Source of the DNA: Streptomyces clavifer
GTDB lineage: Bacteria; Actinomycetota; Actinomycetes; Streptomycetales; Streptomycetaceae
Assembly (NCBI GenBank): GCA_014651175.1
Contig: BMWJ01000020.1
Span: 18,729 to 82,728, forward strand
Direction: 5' to 3'
Length of the DNA stretch: 64,000 nt
This document shows, piece after piece, positions 34,127 to 43,230 of this stretch. The notes beneath the pieces were generated by a model. The model did not search any database. It was given only the letters and a program-made list of their open reading frames with translations, and was not told the origin of the DNA. Position 1 is the stretch's first letter. The number at the start of each line of letters is the position of its first letter. The position numbers and the translations under genes are program-made.

Positions 34127-35381
34127 AGGCACCGGCCGGGGGCCGCGCCCACGTGCCGGGCTGGCGCCGCTCGTCGGTCCGCTGCGCTTCCTGCTGCTCA
34201 GCTCGTTCCTGATCCCGCTCGGCAGCTTCATGGTCCTGCCGTTCATGTCGGTCTTCCTCCACGAGCGCCTCGGGATGGGGCTCGGCACGGTCGGTGTCGT
34301 GCTCGCAGTGGCGTCCCTGGTCCAGTTCTCCGGCGGGATCGCCGGAGGAGCACTGTCCGACCGGATCGGGCTGCGCCGCACGATGCTCTGGGCCTTGATT
34401 GTCCGTACAGCTGGATTCATGGGCCTGCTGCTGGCGCTGCGCTGGCCGCCACTCGCCGTAGGAGCGCTCATCCTGACGTGCTGTGGCGCTGCGCTGTACC
34501 TTCCGGCGAACAAGGCGTATTTGATTCACGGGGTCGACGACGAACGTCGCCCGGCCTACCTGTCGGCGGGCAACGCGGCTCTCAACGCAGGCATGGCGAT
34601 GGGCCCGCTGATCGCCGGACCCTTCGTCCTGTCCTCACCGGGCTGGCTGTTCGTGACCGCTACCGCGCTCTTCGTGGCCGTCACAGCAGGTCACGCACGG
34701 CTGCCGTCAACCGGTGATCAGCCGGCCGCCCCAGGGACTCCTAGGCAGGGTCTGCTGGCAGGCGTGGCGCTCCTGCCGTTCGCCGCCAATGCTCTGGCGT
34801 TCTACCTCTACTTCTACTTCCAGCACTTCCTGGCCTTGTACGCCGTCGAGCAGGCGTCCACCGCGTTCTACAGCCTGGTCCTGCTGCTCTGCTTCGCGCT
34901 GGTGATCGTCGTGCAGCCTCTGGCGTCCGGGCTGATCAGCCGTATGCCTTACGGCTTGGCCCTCACCGTCGGCTTCGCGGGCCTGGCGGCAGGTCTGGCC
35001 GTACTCGCGCTCGGCACCCGGCCGGCTCTGCTGGCGGGCGGTGCCCTGATCACGCTGGGCGACATCGTACTGTTCCTGAAGAACGATCTGGAGGCCCTGC
35101 ACCGCAGTCCGCGCTCCGACGCGGTGGTCTTCGGCCAGCAGCGGCTGGCGGCCGGGCTGGGGGCCTTCGTCAGCGGAGTGCTAGGCGGTCTGCTCTACGG
35201 TCTCGGCGAACGAGTCGGTGACACAGGCTCGTTCTGGCTGCTGGCGGCAGCACAGTGCCTGCTGCTTCCCCCTCTGCTGCTGACGCTGCGCCGTCGCGTG
35301 GTGCGGCGTCACGACCCACACGACTACGACGAAGGAGCACTGCCGCACCATGACACGGACCGGCGGATTCCAGGACGATGA
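34119..35381 (+). CDS. MFS transporter
   Basis: About 420 residues from a GTG at 34119 that overlaps the ATP-grasp stop by eight bases. Twelve hydrophobic helices; motif A is GGALSDRIGLRRTM, and the mid-loop is short. It resembles 12-helix drug/metabolite efflux carriers. By position it exports the product of the preceding three enzymes. It overlaps the methyltransferase gene by 32 bases. The direction of transport cannot be read from sequence. Confidence 0.85.
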   Translation: MGRGTGRGPRPRAGLAPLVGPLRFLLLSSFLIPLGSFMVLPFMSVFLHERLGMGLGTVGVVLAVASLVQFSGGIAGGALSDRIGLRRTMLWALIVRTAGFMGLLLALRWPPLAVGALILTCCGAALYLPANKAYLIHGVDDERRPAYLSAGNAALNAGMAMGPLIAGPFVLSSPGWLFVTATALFVAVTAGHARLPSTGDQPAAPGTPRQGLLAGVALLPFAANALAFYLYFYFQHFLALYAVEQASTAFYSLVLLLCFALVIVVQPLASGLISRMPYGLALTVGFAGLAAGLAVLALGTRPALLAGGALITLGDIVLFLKNDLEALHRSPRSDAVVFGQQRLAAGLGAFVSGVLGGLLYGLGERVGDTGSFWLLAAAQCLLLPPLLLTLRRRVVRRHDPHDYDEGALPHHDTDRRIPGR

Positions 35382-36099
35382 CTTCTGGACGGAATTCCAC
35401 GACTTCCTGTTCACCGAACAACGCCACACCCAGGCTGAAGAGTTGCTCGACAACTCTCCCCTGCTGTCCTTCCGGCAAGGGGCACGGGTGCTTGACCTGT
35501 GCTGCGGTCCGGCGGTCTTCACGGTTCCACTCGCCGCCCGCGGCTTCGACGTGACCGGCGTGGACCTCAGCCCGGCCATGCTGGACAGGGCACGGAAACG
35601 GTCGGCCGACGCCGGCGCGTCCGTCACCTACGTGCAGGCTGACGCCCGCTCGTACACGCCTTCGAACGGCTTCGATGTCGTCCTCAACATGTTCACCTCA
35701 TTCGGATACTTCGAGGATCCTTTCGACAACACCGAGGTGCTGCGTAACATGCACCGGTGTCTGGCGCCCGGAGGCACTCTTCTCCTGGATCTGGCGGGCA
35801 AGGAACTGCTGGCCCGGAAGGTCACCCCGCCGAAGGTGGTTCAGCGGGGTGACGACCTGCTCGTACAGACCGACACGGTGCTCGACGACTGGGCGCGGTT
35901 GAGGAGCGACTGGGTTCTCGTCCGGGGAGACCGGGTGACCCGGGCGTCCTTGGTGTGGTTCGTCTACAGCGCCGTGGAGCTGCGCAGGATGGCCGAGGAA
36001 GCCGGGTTCAGTCGCGTGGAGGTCTTCGGTGGCTTCGACGGCCGTCCCTACGACCAGGATGCCGAGCGGTTGATCCTTCGGGCGGTGCGCGCGCAGTGA
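35350..36099 (+). CDS. Class I SAM-dependent methyltransferase
   Basis: 249 residues starting MTRTGGFQDDDFW. The SAM motif I is VLDLCCGPAVFTVPLA, with the acidic residue of motif II in VTGVDLSPAML and a GTLLLDLAGKELL post-motif. Substrate domain is C-terminal, with a FVYSAVELRRMAEEAGF helix. Ribosome site GAAGGAG is 12 bases upstream. Fifth and last gene of the cobalamin-riboswitch operon; it probably N- or O-methylates the product. No motif separates small-molecule classes. Confidence 0.85.
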   Translation: MTRTGGFQDDDFWTEFHDFLFTEQRHTQAEELLDNSPLLSFRQGARVLDLCCGPAVFTVPLAARGFDVTGVDLSPAMLDRARKRSADAGASVTYVQADARSYTPSNGFDVVLNMFTSFGYFEDPFDNTEVLRNMHRCLAPGGTLLLDLAGKELLARKVTPPKVVQRGDDLLVQTDTVLDDWARLRSDWVLVRGDRVTRASLVWFVYSAVELRRMAEEAGFSRVEVFGGFDGRPYDQDAERLILRAVRAQ

Positions 36100-36109
36100 C
36101 GACGCGCGG

Positions 36110-36824
36110 GGTGCGGCGGACCGCTGCACCCCGCGCCTGCGCCGGGCACTGGAGCGGATCCCGGCCGGCGCGCGGGTTGCCTCGATCTGCACCGGGTCGT
36201 TCGTCCTGGCGGCAGCCGGACTGCTCGCGGGGCGGCGGGCGACAACGCACTGGAAGTCGTGCGACGAGCTGCGGACCCTGTACCCGGAGATCGACATCGA
36301 CCCGGACGTCCTCTACACGGACGACCGGGGCGTGCTCACCTCGGCGGGGGTCGCCGCCGGCATCGACCTGCCTGCACATGATCCGGAGCGACTACGGGGC
36401 CGACGTGGCGAACACGGTCGCCCGGCGCACCGTCGTACCCCCACACCGGGAGGGTGGACAGGCTCAGTACATCGAGCAGCCGGTCCCCGAGCCAGGTGGC
36501 AGCTCGACTTCCGCCGCACGCGATTTAGCCCTGGGTCACCTGGGCGACCCGCTGGCCCTGGAGGACTTGGCCCGCGCGACGTCAACCAGTGTGCGGACGC
36601 TGAGCCGGCGATTCCTCCACGAGACCGGGACGACACCGATGCGCTGGCTGGCCGGCCAGCGCCTGCAGCTCGCGCGACAACTGCTGGAGCGGACCGACGA
36701 GCCGGTAGACAGGATCGCCGCACAGGCCGGCTTCGGCACAGGGACTGCCATGCGCCAGCACTTCCGCGAAGTACTGGGCGTGTCACCACGCGCGTACCGC
36801 AACACATTCCGGGGAACGCAGTGA
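36110..36824 (+). pseudogene. GlxA-family AraC regulator, truncated and frameshifted
   Basis: The first frame, from about 36140, reads ALERIPAGARVASICTGSFV through LYTDDRGVLTSAGVAAGIDL, the DJ-1-like domain of GlxA regulators. At about 36370 two bases are missing and the reading continues in another frame as HMIRSDYGADVANTVARRTV into a full AraC helix-turn-helix (LEDLARATSTSVRTLSRRFL, then GFGTGTAMRQHFREVLGVSP). The first half of the DJ-1 domain is also absent. So the gene has at least two lesions. The C-terminal HTH frame from 36400 could be expressed but has no clear start. Confidence 0.8.
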
Positions 36825-37068
36825 GCGGTACGCGCACGGCGCTGCCCTCAGACGGCTGAGGCTCGTCTCAGGGGACGCGGGGAGCGAGTGGGCCGATCCC
36901 GAACCCTCGTATCGGCCGGACGGCACGTTCGTCGCACCGGACCCCGACCGCGCCCTGTTCCCGAGCTTGCGCGAGGAAACATGACGAGCGGCTCACCACG
37001 ATCGTGGTGCTGCCAGTCGTCCAGGCCGCGGAACCGCCCGACGTGACAGGGCATCCTGGCTCTGCTGG

Positions 37069-38322
37069 TCAGTCTTGTCCAGAGGTGAGGCGGGCCGCGC
37101 GGTTGGTGAGGTGCCGTCGCTCCGGTGTGCTGCTGGTGAGGCGGGCCGCCTCACGGTAGGCGTGGGCGGCCGCGTCGTGGTCGCCGAGTTGTTCCACGAG
37201 ATGGGCGCGGACTGCGAGCAGACGATGGTGGTGTGCCGTGCGCCGGTCGGAGTCCAGGGTCGCCAGCAGGTCGAGCCCGGCGGCGGGGCCGTGCACCTCC
37301 GCGACGGCGACCGCGCGATTGAGGGTGACCACCGGATTCGGCGCGAGGTGCTCCAGCAGGCCGTACAGGGCGAGGATCTGCGGCCAGTCGGTGGCATCGA
37401 CGTGCTCGGCCTCGCCATGGACGGCGGCGATCGCCGCCTGCAACTGGTAGGGGCCGACCTGCCCCCTGGGCACGATCCGGCTGATCAGGTCGAGGCCCTC
37501 CGTGATCAGCCGACGGTTCCAGCGGGTGCGGTCCTGCTCGGCCAGCGGCACCAGAGCTCCGCCGGGCCCGGTGCGGGCAGCTCGGCGCGCGTCGGTGAGC
37601 AGCATCAGGGCCAGCAATCCGGCCGTCTCGGCGTGCTCGGGCAACAGGCGGCGCAGCAGCCGGGTGAGCCGGATCGCCTCGGTCGACAGGGCTGGCGCGG
37701 TCAGGTCGGTGCCGTCGGTGGCGGTGTAGCCCTCGTTGAAGACCAGGTACAGCACATGGAGTACCGCCTCCAGCCGTTCGGTCCGGTCGGCCGCCTGCGG
37801 CAGGCGCAGCGGCGTCGCGGAGTTCCTGACGGTCTGTTTGGCGCGGCTGATGCGCTGGGCCATGGTCGCCTCGGGCACCAGGAAGGCGGCGGCGATCTGT
37901 GGAGTGGTCAGGCCCCCGACCGCGCGCAGGGTCAGGGCGATCTGGCTGGACTCCGACAGCGCCGGGTGGCAGCACAGGAACAGTAGTGCCAGGGAATCGT
38001 CCTGGTCCGCGTCCGCCTCGGCGTCCGCGGGTTGGCTCAGCAGCTCGGCCTGGGGGGTGGCGAGGGCGATGCGTTCCTCGCGCCGGCGCCGTGCCTGCTC
38101 GCTGCGCACCTGGTCCACCAGTCGGCGGGAGGCGACGGTGACCAGCCATCCCCGGGGATTGTCCGGCAGTCCCTGGGCGGGCCATTGGAGGGCGGCGGCC
38201 AGCAGCGCCTCCTGGACGGCGTCCTCGCAGGTGTCGAAGGCGCCGTAGCGGCGGACGAGCGCGCCGAGGACCTGCGGCGCCAGCTCGCGCAGCAGGTCCT
38301 CGATGCCGGGTGCCTCGCTCAC
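37069..38322 (-). CDS. ECF sigma factor with C-terminal extension (ECF42 type)
   Basis: 417 residues from a GTG at 38322. Regions 2 and 4 are normal (CEDAVQEALLAAALQWPAQG, WLVTVASRRLVDQVR, then IAAAFLVPEATMAQRISRAKQT); the long helical C-terminal extension with repeated TPR-like helices (LLALMLLTDARRAART, TLNRAVAVAEVHGPAAGLDL) marks the ECF42 group. ECF42 genes occur with DGPF/YCII-like partners, and the partner is present, overlapping the start in a GTGA. No anti-sigma factor exists in this group; the C-terminal extension is regulatory. The inducing signal is unknown. Confidence 0.9.
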   Translation of the reverse strand: MSEAPGIEDLLRELAPQVLGALVRRYGAFDTCEDAVQEALLAAALQWPAQGLPDNPRGWLVTVASRRLVDQVRSEQARRRREERIALATPQAELLSQPADAEADADQDDSLALLFLCCHPALSESSQIALTLRAVGGLTTPQIAAAFLVPEATMAQRISRAKQTVRNSATPLRLPQAADRTERLEAVLHVLYLVFNEGYTATDGTDLTAPALSTEAIRLTRLLRRLLPEHAETAGLLALMLLTDARRAARTGPGGALVPLAEQDRTRWNRRLITEGLDLISRIVPRGQVGPYQLQAAIAAVHGEAEHVDATDWPQILALYGLLEHLAPNPVVTLNRAVAVAEVHGPAAGLDLLATLDSDRRTAHHHRLLAVRAHLVEQLGDHDAAAHAYREAARLTSSTPERRHLTNRAARLTSGQD

Positions 38323-38680
38323 AGGTCCGTCGCGGCGTCGTGCAGGACCGGCCAGAGCTCGACCGGATCGGTGTCCGCGAAGGCATGTCGGCGGCGATCT
38401 CGTGCGCCCGCTCCAGGGACTCGCAGTCCAGCATGTAGAAGCTGGCGAGGTACTCCTTGGTCTCGAGGTAGGGCCCGTCCGTGACCGCCGGTGCGCCGTC
38501 CTTGCGGCGCACCAGTTGCGCGTTGGCCGCGTCCGCCAGACCGTAAGCGCCGAGCAGTTCACCGCTCTCGCGATACTTCTTGTTGAACGCGTCCTGCCTG
38601 GCGATCGCCTCGGGCCAGGCGTCGGCGGGGAAGGACTCCCACTTGGCCTGGTTGCCGTAGATCATCGCGACGTACTTCAT
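38319..38680 (-). pseudogene. DGPF/YCII-family protein with a frameshift near its 3' end
   Basis: Starts ATG at 38680 (MKYVAMIYGNQAKWESF) and carries the DGPYLETKEYLASFYML core of the DGPF family. At about 38385 one base is missing after HEIAADMP: in the other frame the expected FADTDPVELWPVLHDAATDL and stop follow exactly at 38319, overlapping the sigma gene start. Total length 362 bases is one short of a whole number of codons. As written, the frame reads on into the sigma gene. Either a true lesion or a sequencing error. Confidence 0.85.
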
Positions 38681-38681
38681 C

Positions 38682-39112
38682 AGGTGTCCCCTTGTATCCC
38701 GCGCACCCCTTCGGCGCGCTTCCACCCCACAGTCGGAGCCGCGCACGCCTCTTCGACATCCGGGACAGAAAAAGATTCTCGGCTCTTCCTCCGGTCGCAC
38801 CGGCGTACCGCCCGCCCCAAACGATCAACCTATCCGGCGCCCTCCGCCCAGGGACAGCCACCCGCGCTGGTGCACGCCCGCGCGTACCCGCTTGTACAGA
38901 TTGCCCTGTATGCCCACACGGCCAGCAACGTGGAATAGGGCCTCGCCACAGTCACTGCCGAACTCCACGCGCCGACCCGCGCTATCGACTACCAACGCCG
39001 GAGCGAGGCCCCCGCCTCCTGGATCGAAACCCGAGAGCTGGCAGCACTTGCTCACCCGGCTCCCCGACTCTTCGGCGTCGCATCTCACAGGGGCGTATGG
39101 GTCAGGCGTGGT
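38682..39112. other. Gap between the ECF42 pair and tpg, with a possible coding relic
   Basis: No intact gene. One forward frame at about 38940-39085 reads ATVTAELHAPTRAIDYQRRS then ASWIETRELAALAHPAPRLF, which looks like an unidentified protein tail without a start. The rest is ordinary GC-rich sequence, with the upstream region of the DGPF gene at the left end. Confidence 0.35.
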
Positions 39113-39667
39113 CTAGAGGTCGAAGTGGATGTGTTCCAGGTCGGTGTATTCGACGAGGAGTCCGGCGGCGCGGCGGCCGCCGTCCTTGAAGTAGATCTCT
39201 TGCAGTCCTTCGGCGGCGATGTTCTGGAGTTCTTGGTCGGTGGCGCCTTGGTCGCGGGCTTCGAAGAGGCGGGCGGCGTAGGTGGGTGGGAGGGCGACGG
39301 TGAGGTGGCGTAGGCGGGCGTCGTCGGTGGTGCCGGGGGCGGCGGTGTAGCCGAAGCGGGCGCGGGTGTCGATGACGAGGCCGGTGCTGGTGGCCGCTGT
39401 CTGTTTCGCTTTGGCGCGGACTTGGGGCTGCCACCGTTTCTTGACTTCGCTCTGCAGGCGCGCGGCGAGGTCCTTGCGGGGCTTCTTGATCTGGTCCTTC
39501 ACGTAGCGTTCGACGGTCCGCTGGGAGATCCGCAGCATCTGCGCGACAGCCCGGGTGCCCTTGTGCTGCTTGACGAGGTAGCGCATCTGGGCGCCGGCCG
39601 ACTTGGGGATGGGGCGGGTGAAGGACCGCTCCACCGCCTTGTCGAGACCGTCCGAGAACATGCTCAT
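39113..39667 (-). CDS. tpg: Telomere terminal protein Tpg
   Basis: 184 residues, the standard length of Streptomyces Tpg. It begins MSMFSDGLDKAVERSFTRPI, has a helix-turn-helix at TRAVAQMLRISQRTVERYVK, a basic stretch (KPRKDLAARLQSEVKKRWQP), and ends DLEHIHFDL. Tpg attaches covalently to the 5' ends of linear Streptomyces chromosomes and plasmids and primes end patching. The gene follows tap by six bases in the usual tap-tpg order. A copy of this pair shows a linear replicon, but the pair can lie well inside the end. Confidence 0.93.
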   Translation of the reverse strand: MSMFSDGLDKAVERSFTRPIPKSAGAQMRYLVKQHKGTRAVAQMLRISQRTVERYVKDQIKKPRKDLAARLQSEVKKRWQPQVRAKAKQTAATSTGLVIDTRARFGYTAAPGTTDDARLRHLTVALPPTYAARLFEARDQGATDQELQNIAAEGLQEIYFKDGGRRAAGLLVEYTDLEHIHFDL

Positions 39668-39673
39668 CGTTGT

Positions 39674-41818
39674 CTACTCCCCCGTGTCCGCGCCGGTGAC
39701 CTGGCCGTCCTTGATGTAGCGCGCCAGGTTGAGCTCGTAGCCGTGCTCCTCGCGGACCGCTTCGGCCCAGAGCACGGTCTGGGTGCCTTCGTGCTTGACC
39801 ATGCCGGGGCTGACGCCGAGGCGGAAGCCGCCGGGCAGCGGCTTGTCCTGCCGGTAGGGCAGGAAGTCGAGAGGGCTGGGGCCGTCGCTGGTGTAGACGG
39901 CGCAGTCGGAGAGGATCGCGACGGGGTACTGGCCGGTGAAGGCGGCGTGCTTGGCCATTTTGCGGTGCATGTTAATACGGGTCTTGGAGATGACCGCGGC
40001 ACGGATATCGGGGCGCCACGTCGGACGGGACAACGCGCGCCAGGGCTCTCCCGGCTTCCAGCCTTCGCCGCGGGGGCGTTCGCGGAGTTTGCCGATGCCA
40101 CCCTTGACGGTGGCCTTCACCGCGGACAGGACGAGCGCCATCTGCGGGTCGCGCTGCCGGTAGCCGTCCATCGCCGTCAGGAAGTCGGCCGGGGAAAGGT
40201 CCGCGGTGACGCCGAGGTCGGCCATCGTGGCGATGTAGGCGTCGCGGAGCCGGTTGTACCAGCCGTCCAGGTACCGGCCGTTCTCATACCGGACGTAGGC
40301 CTCGGCCGGGGCGACCTGGTAGCCGAGCTCGACCGCGTACGCGACGGTGGGTGTCGCGTACCAGGCAGGGCCCTCGGGCCGGTCCCCCTTCGGTGTGAAC
40401 GGCGAGGGCAGCCGCTCGTCCAGCTCGATGTGGGAGAGGTCGACCAGCCAGGAGCCGGGGAGCTTCGGGTCGAACTCCGGGCGCTGCACGTGTGTCGGGG
40501 CGTCGAGGCCGACATTCAGTCCGTTCGCGCCGGCGGCGAAGGCCATGTTCACGTCGATGCCGACGAGGTAGCGCTGGCTGTACTCGTCGTCGGTCAGCGG
40601 CCGCGCCCAGTCGTACGCCTCCTCGATCAGCATCTCGGCCGGGCCCCGCTGGTGGAACCGGGGCAGGTCCTTGAGGAGCGGATGGCCGTCGGGGGCTTCG
40701 CAGGGGGCGCAGTCGACGGGTTCATGGCCGAGGGAGCCGGGGTTGTGCTCGCTGTGACGCTTGCCGTCGGCGTCAGGTGCGGACGCGCGGGTGGGCGGGT
40801 GCAGCGCGGTCATCAGCTCCAGGCCCGTCACTGCGGTGGAGCCGCGCGGAGTCATAACCCGTGACGCGAACGTGCCGAGCATCCGGGCGAGGTCCGCCGC
40901 CGGGAGGTTTCCTGCGCTCCCCCAGGTCCGTGTGTCGAGGGCACCCCAGGACGGGAGGCACAGCTGGACGCAGGCCCGTCGGCCGCCGTGGGCAGGGCGG
41001 TAGATGCGGGCCCACGGCCCGAGGCCACGCTTCGTCAGCTTCCATTCTGCGCGGGCCAGCTGCTTGACGACCTTGTGGCCCTCCGGCAGCCGACCGGACA
41101 GCCGCTCCTCCTGCGTGAGGTGAATCGGCAGGCCGTAGCGCTCGCACGCGGCTTCGGTCAGTACGAGCAGCGGGTCGGCGTCTTTGCCCGGTCCGGAGAG
41201 TCTGGGCGCACCGAGTTTCGCTTCGGCCAGGGTCCAGTCGATCAAGGAGGGGAGGGACTTGGCGGGTACGTCCAAGACAAGGCCGCCGACGCAGTACGCC
41301 ACGACCTGCCCGTCCTCGACGTCGATGACCGCGAGCGGCCCGTTCTCGAACCGAGGGTCGGCAGTCGTAGCCGTCGCGGGCTTCGCCGAGACCTTCTTTG
41401 CCGCAGGCCGGCGGGTGGTGCCGGCGAGGATGCTCGTAGCCGTGGGGCGGACAGGCTGGTGAACCGGGGCGGGGCTGACAGCATGTTCGGGTTCGCTGTC
41501 GGGCTCCGGACGTTGTGGTGTCACGGGAGCCGAGGGGCCGGTGAACGTGGCAGGCGCGGTTGGGGTGGATTCTGCGGGTGCCGGGTAGAGCTGCGCGAGC
41601 TTGGCCAGCAGGCGGGCGTACGCCTCGCGCTGCGGGGGCCGCGGCTCGGTCTTGCCACTCTCCCAGGACACGACCGTCGGGCGGCGCACCTCTAGCGCGG
41701 CGGCAACCTGTGCCTGCGTCAACCCATGTGCCTTGCGCAGCCGTTCCCGCTCGGCGGGTGGGGGCAACGGCGATGCGGACGCGATCAAGGCATCGACCGC
41801 CTCGAACAACTCGGACAC
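39674..41818 (-). CDS. tap: Telomere-associated protein Tap
   Basis: 714 residues from a GTG at 41818 with TAGGAGG upstream. An N-terminal Xre-type helix-turn-helix (HGLTQAQVAAALEVRRPTVV, SWESGK) is followed by a Pro/Thr-rich linker and a large C-terminal domain with AVIDVEDGQVVAYCVGGLVL and LVGIDVNMAFAAGANGLNVG, containing the acidic residues reminiscent of a polymerase-like fold. Tap binds the single-stranded 3' overhang of the telomere and recruits Tpg. It is the first gene of the tap-tpg operon. Confidence 0.92.
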   Translation of the reverse strand: MSELFEAVDALIASASPLPPPAERERLRKAHGLTQAQVAAALEVRRPTVVSWESGKTEPRPPQREAYARLLAKLAQLYPAPAESTPTAPATFTGPSAPVTPQRPEPDSEPEHAVSPAPVHQPVRPTATSILAGTTRRPAAKKVSAKPATATTADPRFENGPLAVIDVEDGQVVAYCVGGLVLDVPAKSLPSLIDWTLAEAKLGAPRLSGPGKDADPLLVLTEAACERYGLPIHLTQEERLSGRLPEGHKVVKQLARAEWKLTKRGLGPWARIYRPAHGGRRACVQLCLPSWGALDTRTWGSAGNLPAADLARMLGTFASRVMTPRGSTAVTGLELMTALHPPTRASAPDADGKRHSEHNPGSLGHEPVDCAPCEAPDGHPLLKDLPRFHQRGPAEMLIEEAYDWARPLTDDEYSQRYLVGIDVNMAFAAGANGLNVGLDAPTHVQRPEFDPKLPGSWLVDLSHIELDERLPSPFTPKGDRPEGPAWYATPTVAYAVELGYQVAPAEAYVRYENGRYLDGWYNRLRDAYIATMADLGVTADLSPADFLTAMDGYRQRDPQMALVLSAVKATVKGGIGKLRERPRGEGWKPGEPWRALSRPTWRPDIRAAVISKTRINMHRKMAKHAAFTGQYPVAILSDCAVYTSDGPSPLDFLPYRQDKPLPGGFRLGVSPGMVKHEGTQTVLWAEAVREEHGYELNLARYIKDGQVTGADTGE

Positions 41819-41824
41819 GAAACA

Positions 41825-42139
41825 CCTCCTACCTCAATCGTACTCTGAAAAAAACATCTTGCGTACTCTTCCCGTACATCGCTCGCGGTGCGTTCTGCGG
41901 AATAGCCATCGATCCGGTCCGGCACTGTACGGTCCCAGCGCTGTGTAGGCAGTCCCGGTCATCTGTAGGCGGTTTCTGATGTGTTCCAGTCTTGTGCGGG
42001 TGGGGTCGCGGCGGCCTCTCGCCCGGAGCCAGATCTGGGGTCTGTTGTGTGGTCGGTGAGCCGCTGGTTGACCTTCACCTTGGGGGAAGCCACATCATCA
42101 AAGGGCCGGGCGATGTGCTCGGCATGAGGAGGAGCGAGC
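41825..42139 (-). promoter_or_regulatory. Upstream region of tap, AT-rich
   Basis: About 315 bases without a gene. On the minus strand just before tap lie two GAGTACG repeats about 26 bases apart (around 41845 and 41870) separated by a T-run, much lower in GC than the surroundings. They may be a promoter or the target of Tap's own Xre domain. Nothing else is recognised up to the MerR-PP2C gene. Confidence 0.35.
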
Positions 42140-43219
42140 ATGGGGTTGCTGACCATTGGGACGTTCGCGAAGGCGTCCCGCCTATCGCCGAAGGCACTGC
42201 GTCTTTACGACGAGCTCGGTCTGCTGACCCCCGCTCGCGTCGACCCGGTGAGCGGCTATCGCCTCTACGCACCGGAACAACTGGATCAGGCCCGGCTGGT
42301 CGCCTGGCTCCGGCGCCTGGGGATGCCCCTGGCCCGTATCCAGCACGTATGCACGCTGGAGTCAGCTGCGGCGACCCAGGAGATCCGTGCATTCTGGGCT
42401 CAGGTCGAGGCCGACACCGCCGCACGGCGGGACCTCGCTTCCTTCCTCATCGACCATCTGTCCTGGAAGGACTCCGTCATGTCTCCGACCACCAAGCCAC
42501 TGGGAATCCGCTACGCCGCCCTTTCCGACACGGGCCATGTCCGCGAGAGCAACCAGGACACCGCCTACGCCGGGTCACGCCTGCTCGCCGTCGCCGACGG
42601 CTACGGCAGCTCGGGAGCCCCAGCCAGCGCGGCCGCCGTCGACGCGCTCAAGCGCCTCGAAACCGACAGCATCCCGGCAGGCGATCTCCTCAACGTCCTC
42701 GATGAAGCCATCGAGCAGGCCAAACAGGCCGTCAACGGCATCGCCGGTGCCGCCTCATCACCCGAGGATGCCGGCACCACACTCACCGCAATGCTCTGGA
42801 CCGGCTCACAGTTGGCCCTCGTCCACATCGGCGACTCCCGCGTCTACCTCCTGCGCGACGAAGAGCTGTTCCAGATCACCAACGAGCACACCATGGTGCA
42901 GTCGATGGTCGACGAAGGACGTCTCACCCCGGAGGAAGCCGTCTCCCACCCCCAGCGATCGCTGCTGATACGGGCCCTGGGGCAAGGCGCCAACGCCACC
43001 CCCGACATGCGCCTTCACGACGCTAAGCAGGGAGACCGATACCTGCTCTGCTCCGACGGCCTGTCGACCGTCGTGCAGACCGAAGACATCCGACGGGTGC
43101 TCTCCGGGAGCAGGGAGCCCGAGCAGGCCGTCCGCGAACTCATCGCCCGCGCCAACGACTCCGGGGGCCCCGACAACGTCAGCTGCGTGGTCGCCGACGT
43201 CATGGAGCTGCAGCAGTAG
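42140..43219 (+). CDS. MerR-type DNA-binding domain fused to a PP2C phosphatase
   Basis: 359 residues. Residues 1-75 are a MerR winged helix (TIGTFAKASRLSPKALRLYD, ELGLLTPARVDPVSGYRLY). A short helical linker ends near residue 110. The rest is a PP2C-type Ser/Thr phosphatase with its metal and catalytic motifs: RESNQDTAY, LLAVADGYG, LVHIGDSRVYLL, LLCSDGLS and GGPDNVSCVV. Such fusions occur in Streptomyces; the phosphatase replaces the usual effector-binding domain, so DNA binding may respond to phosphorylation state. It is followed 11 bases later by a small gene on the same strand. Confidence 0.88.
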   Translation: MGLLTIGTFAKASRLSPKALRLYDELGLLTPARVDPVSGYRLYAPEQLDQARLVAWLRRLGMPLARIQHVCTLESAAATQEIRAFWAQVEADTAARRDLASFLIDHLSWKDSVMSPTTKPLGIRYAALSDTGHVRESNQDTAYAGSRLLAVADGYGSSGAPASAAAVDALKRLETDSIPAGDLLNVLDEAIEQAKQAVNGIAGAASSPEDAGTTLTAMLWTGSQLALVHIGDSRVYLLRDEELFQITNEHTMVQSMVDEGRLTPEEAVSHPQRSLLIRALGQGANATPDMRLHDAKQGDRYLLCSDGLSTVVQTEDIRRVLSGSREPEQAVRELIARANDSGGPDNVSCVVADVMELQQ

Positions 43220-43230
43220 GAGCGAGCGGC

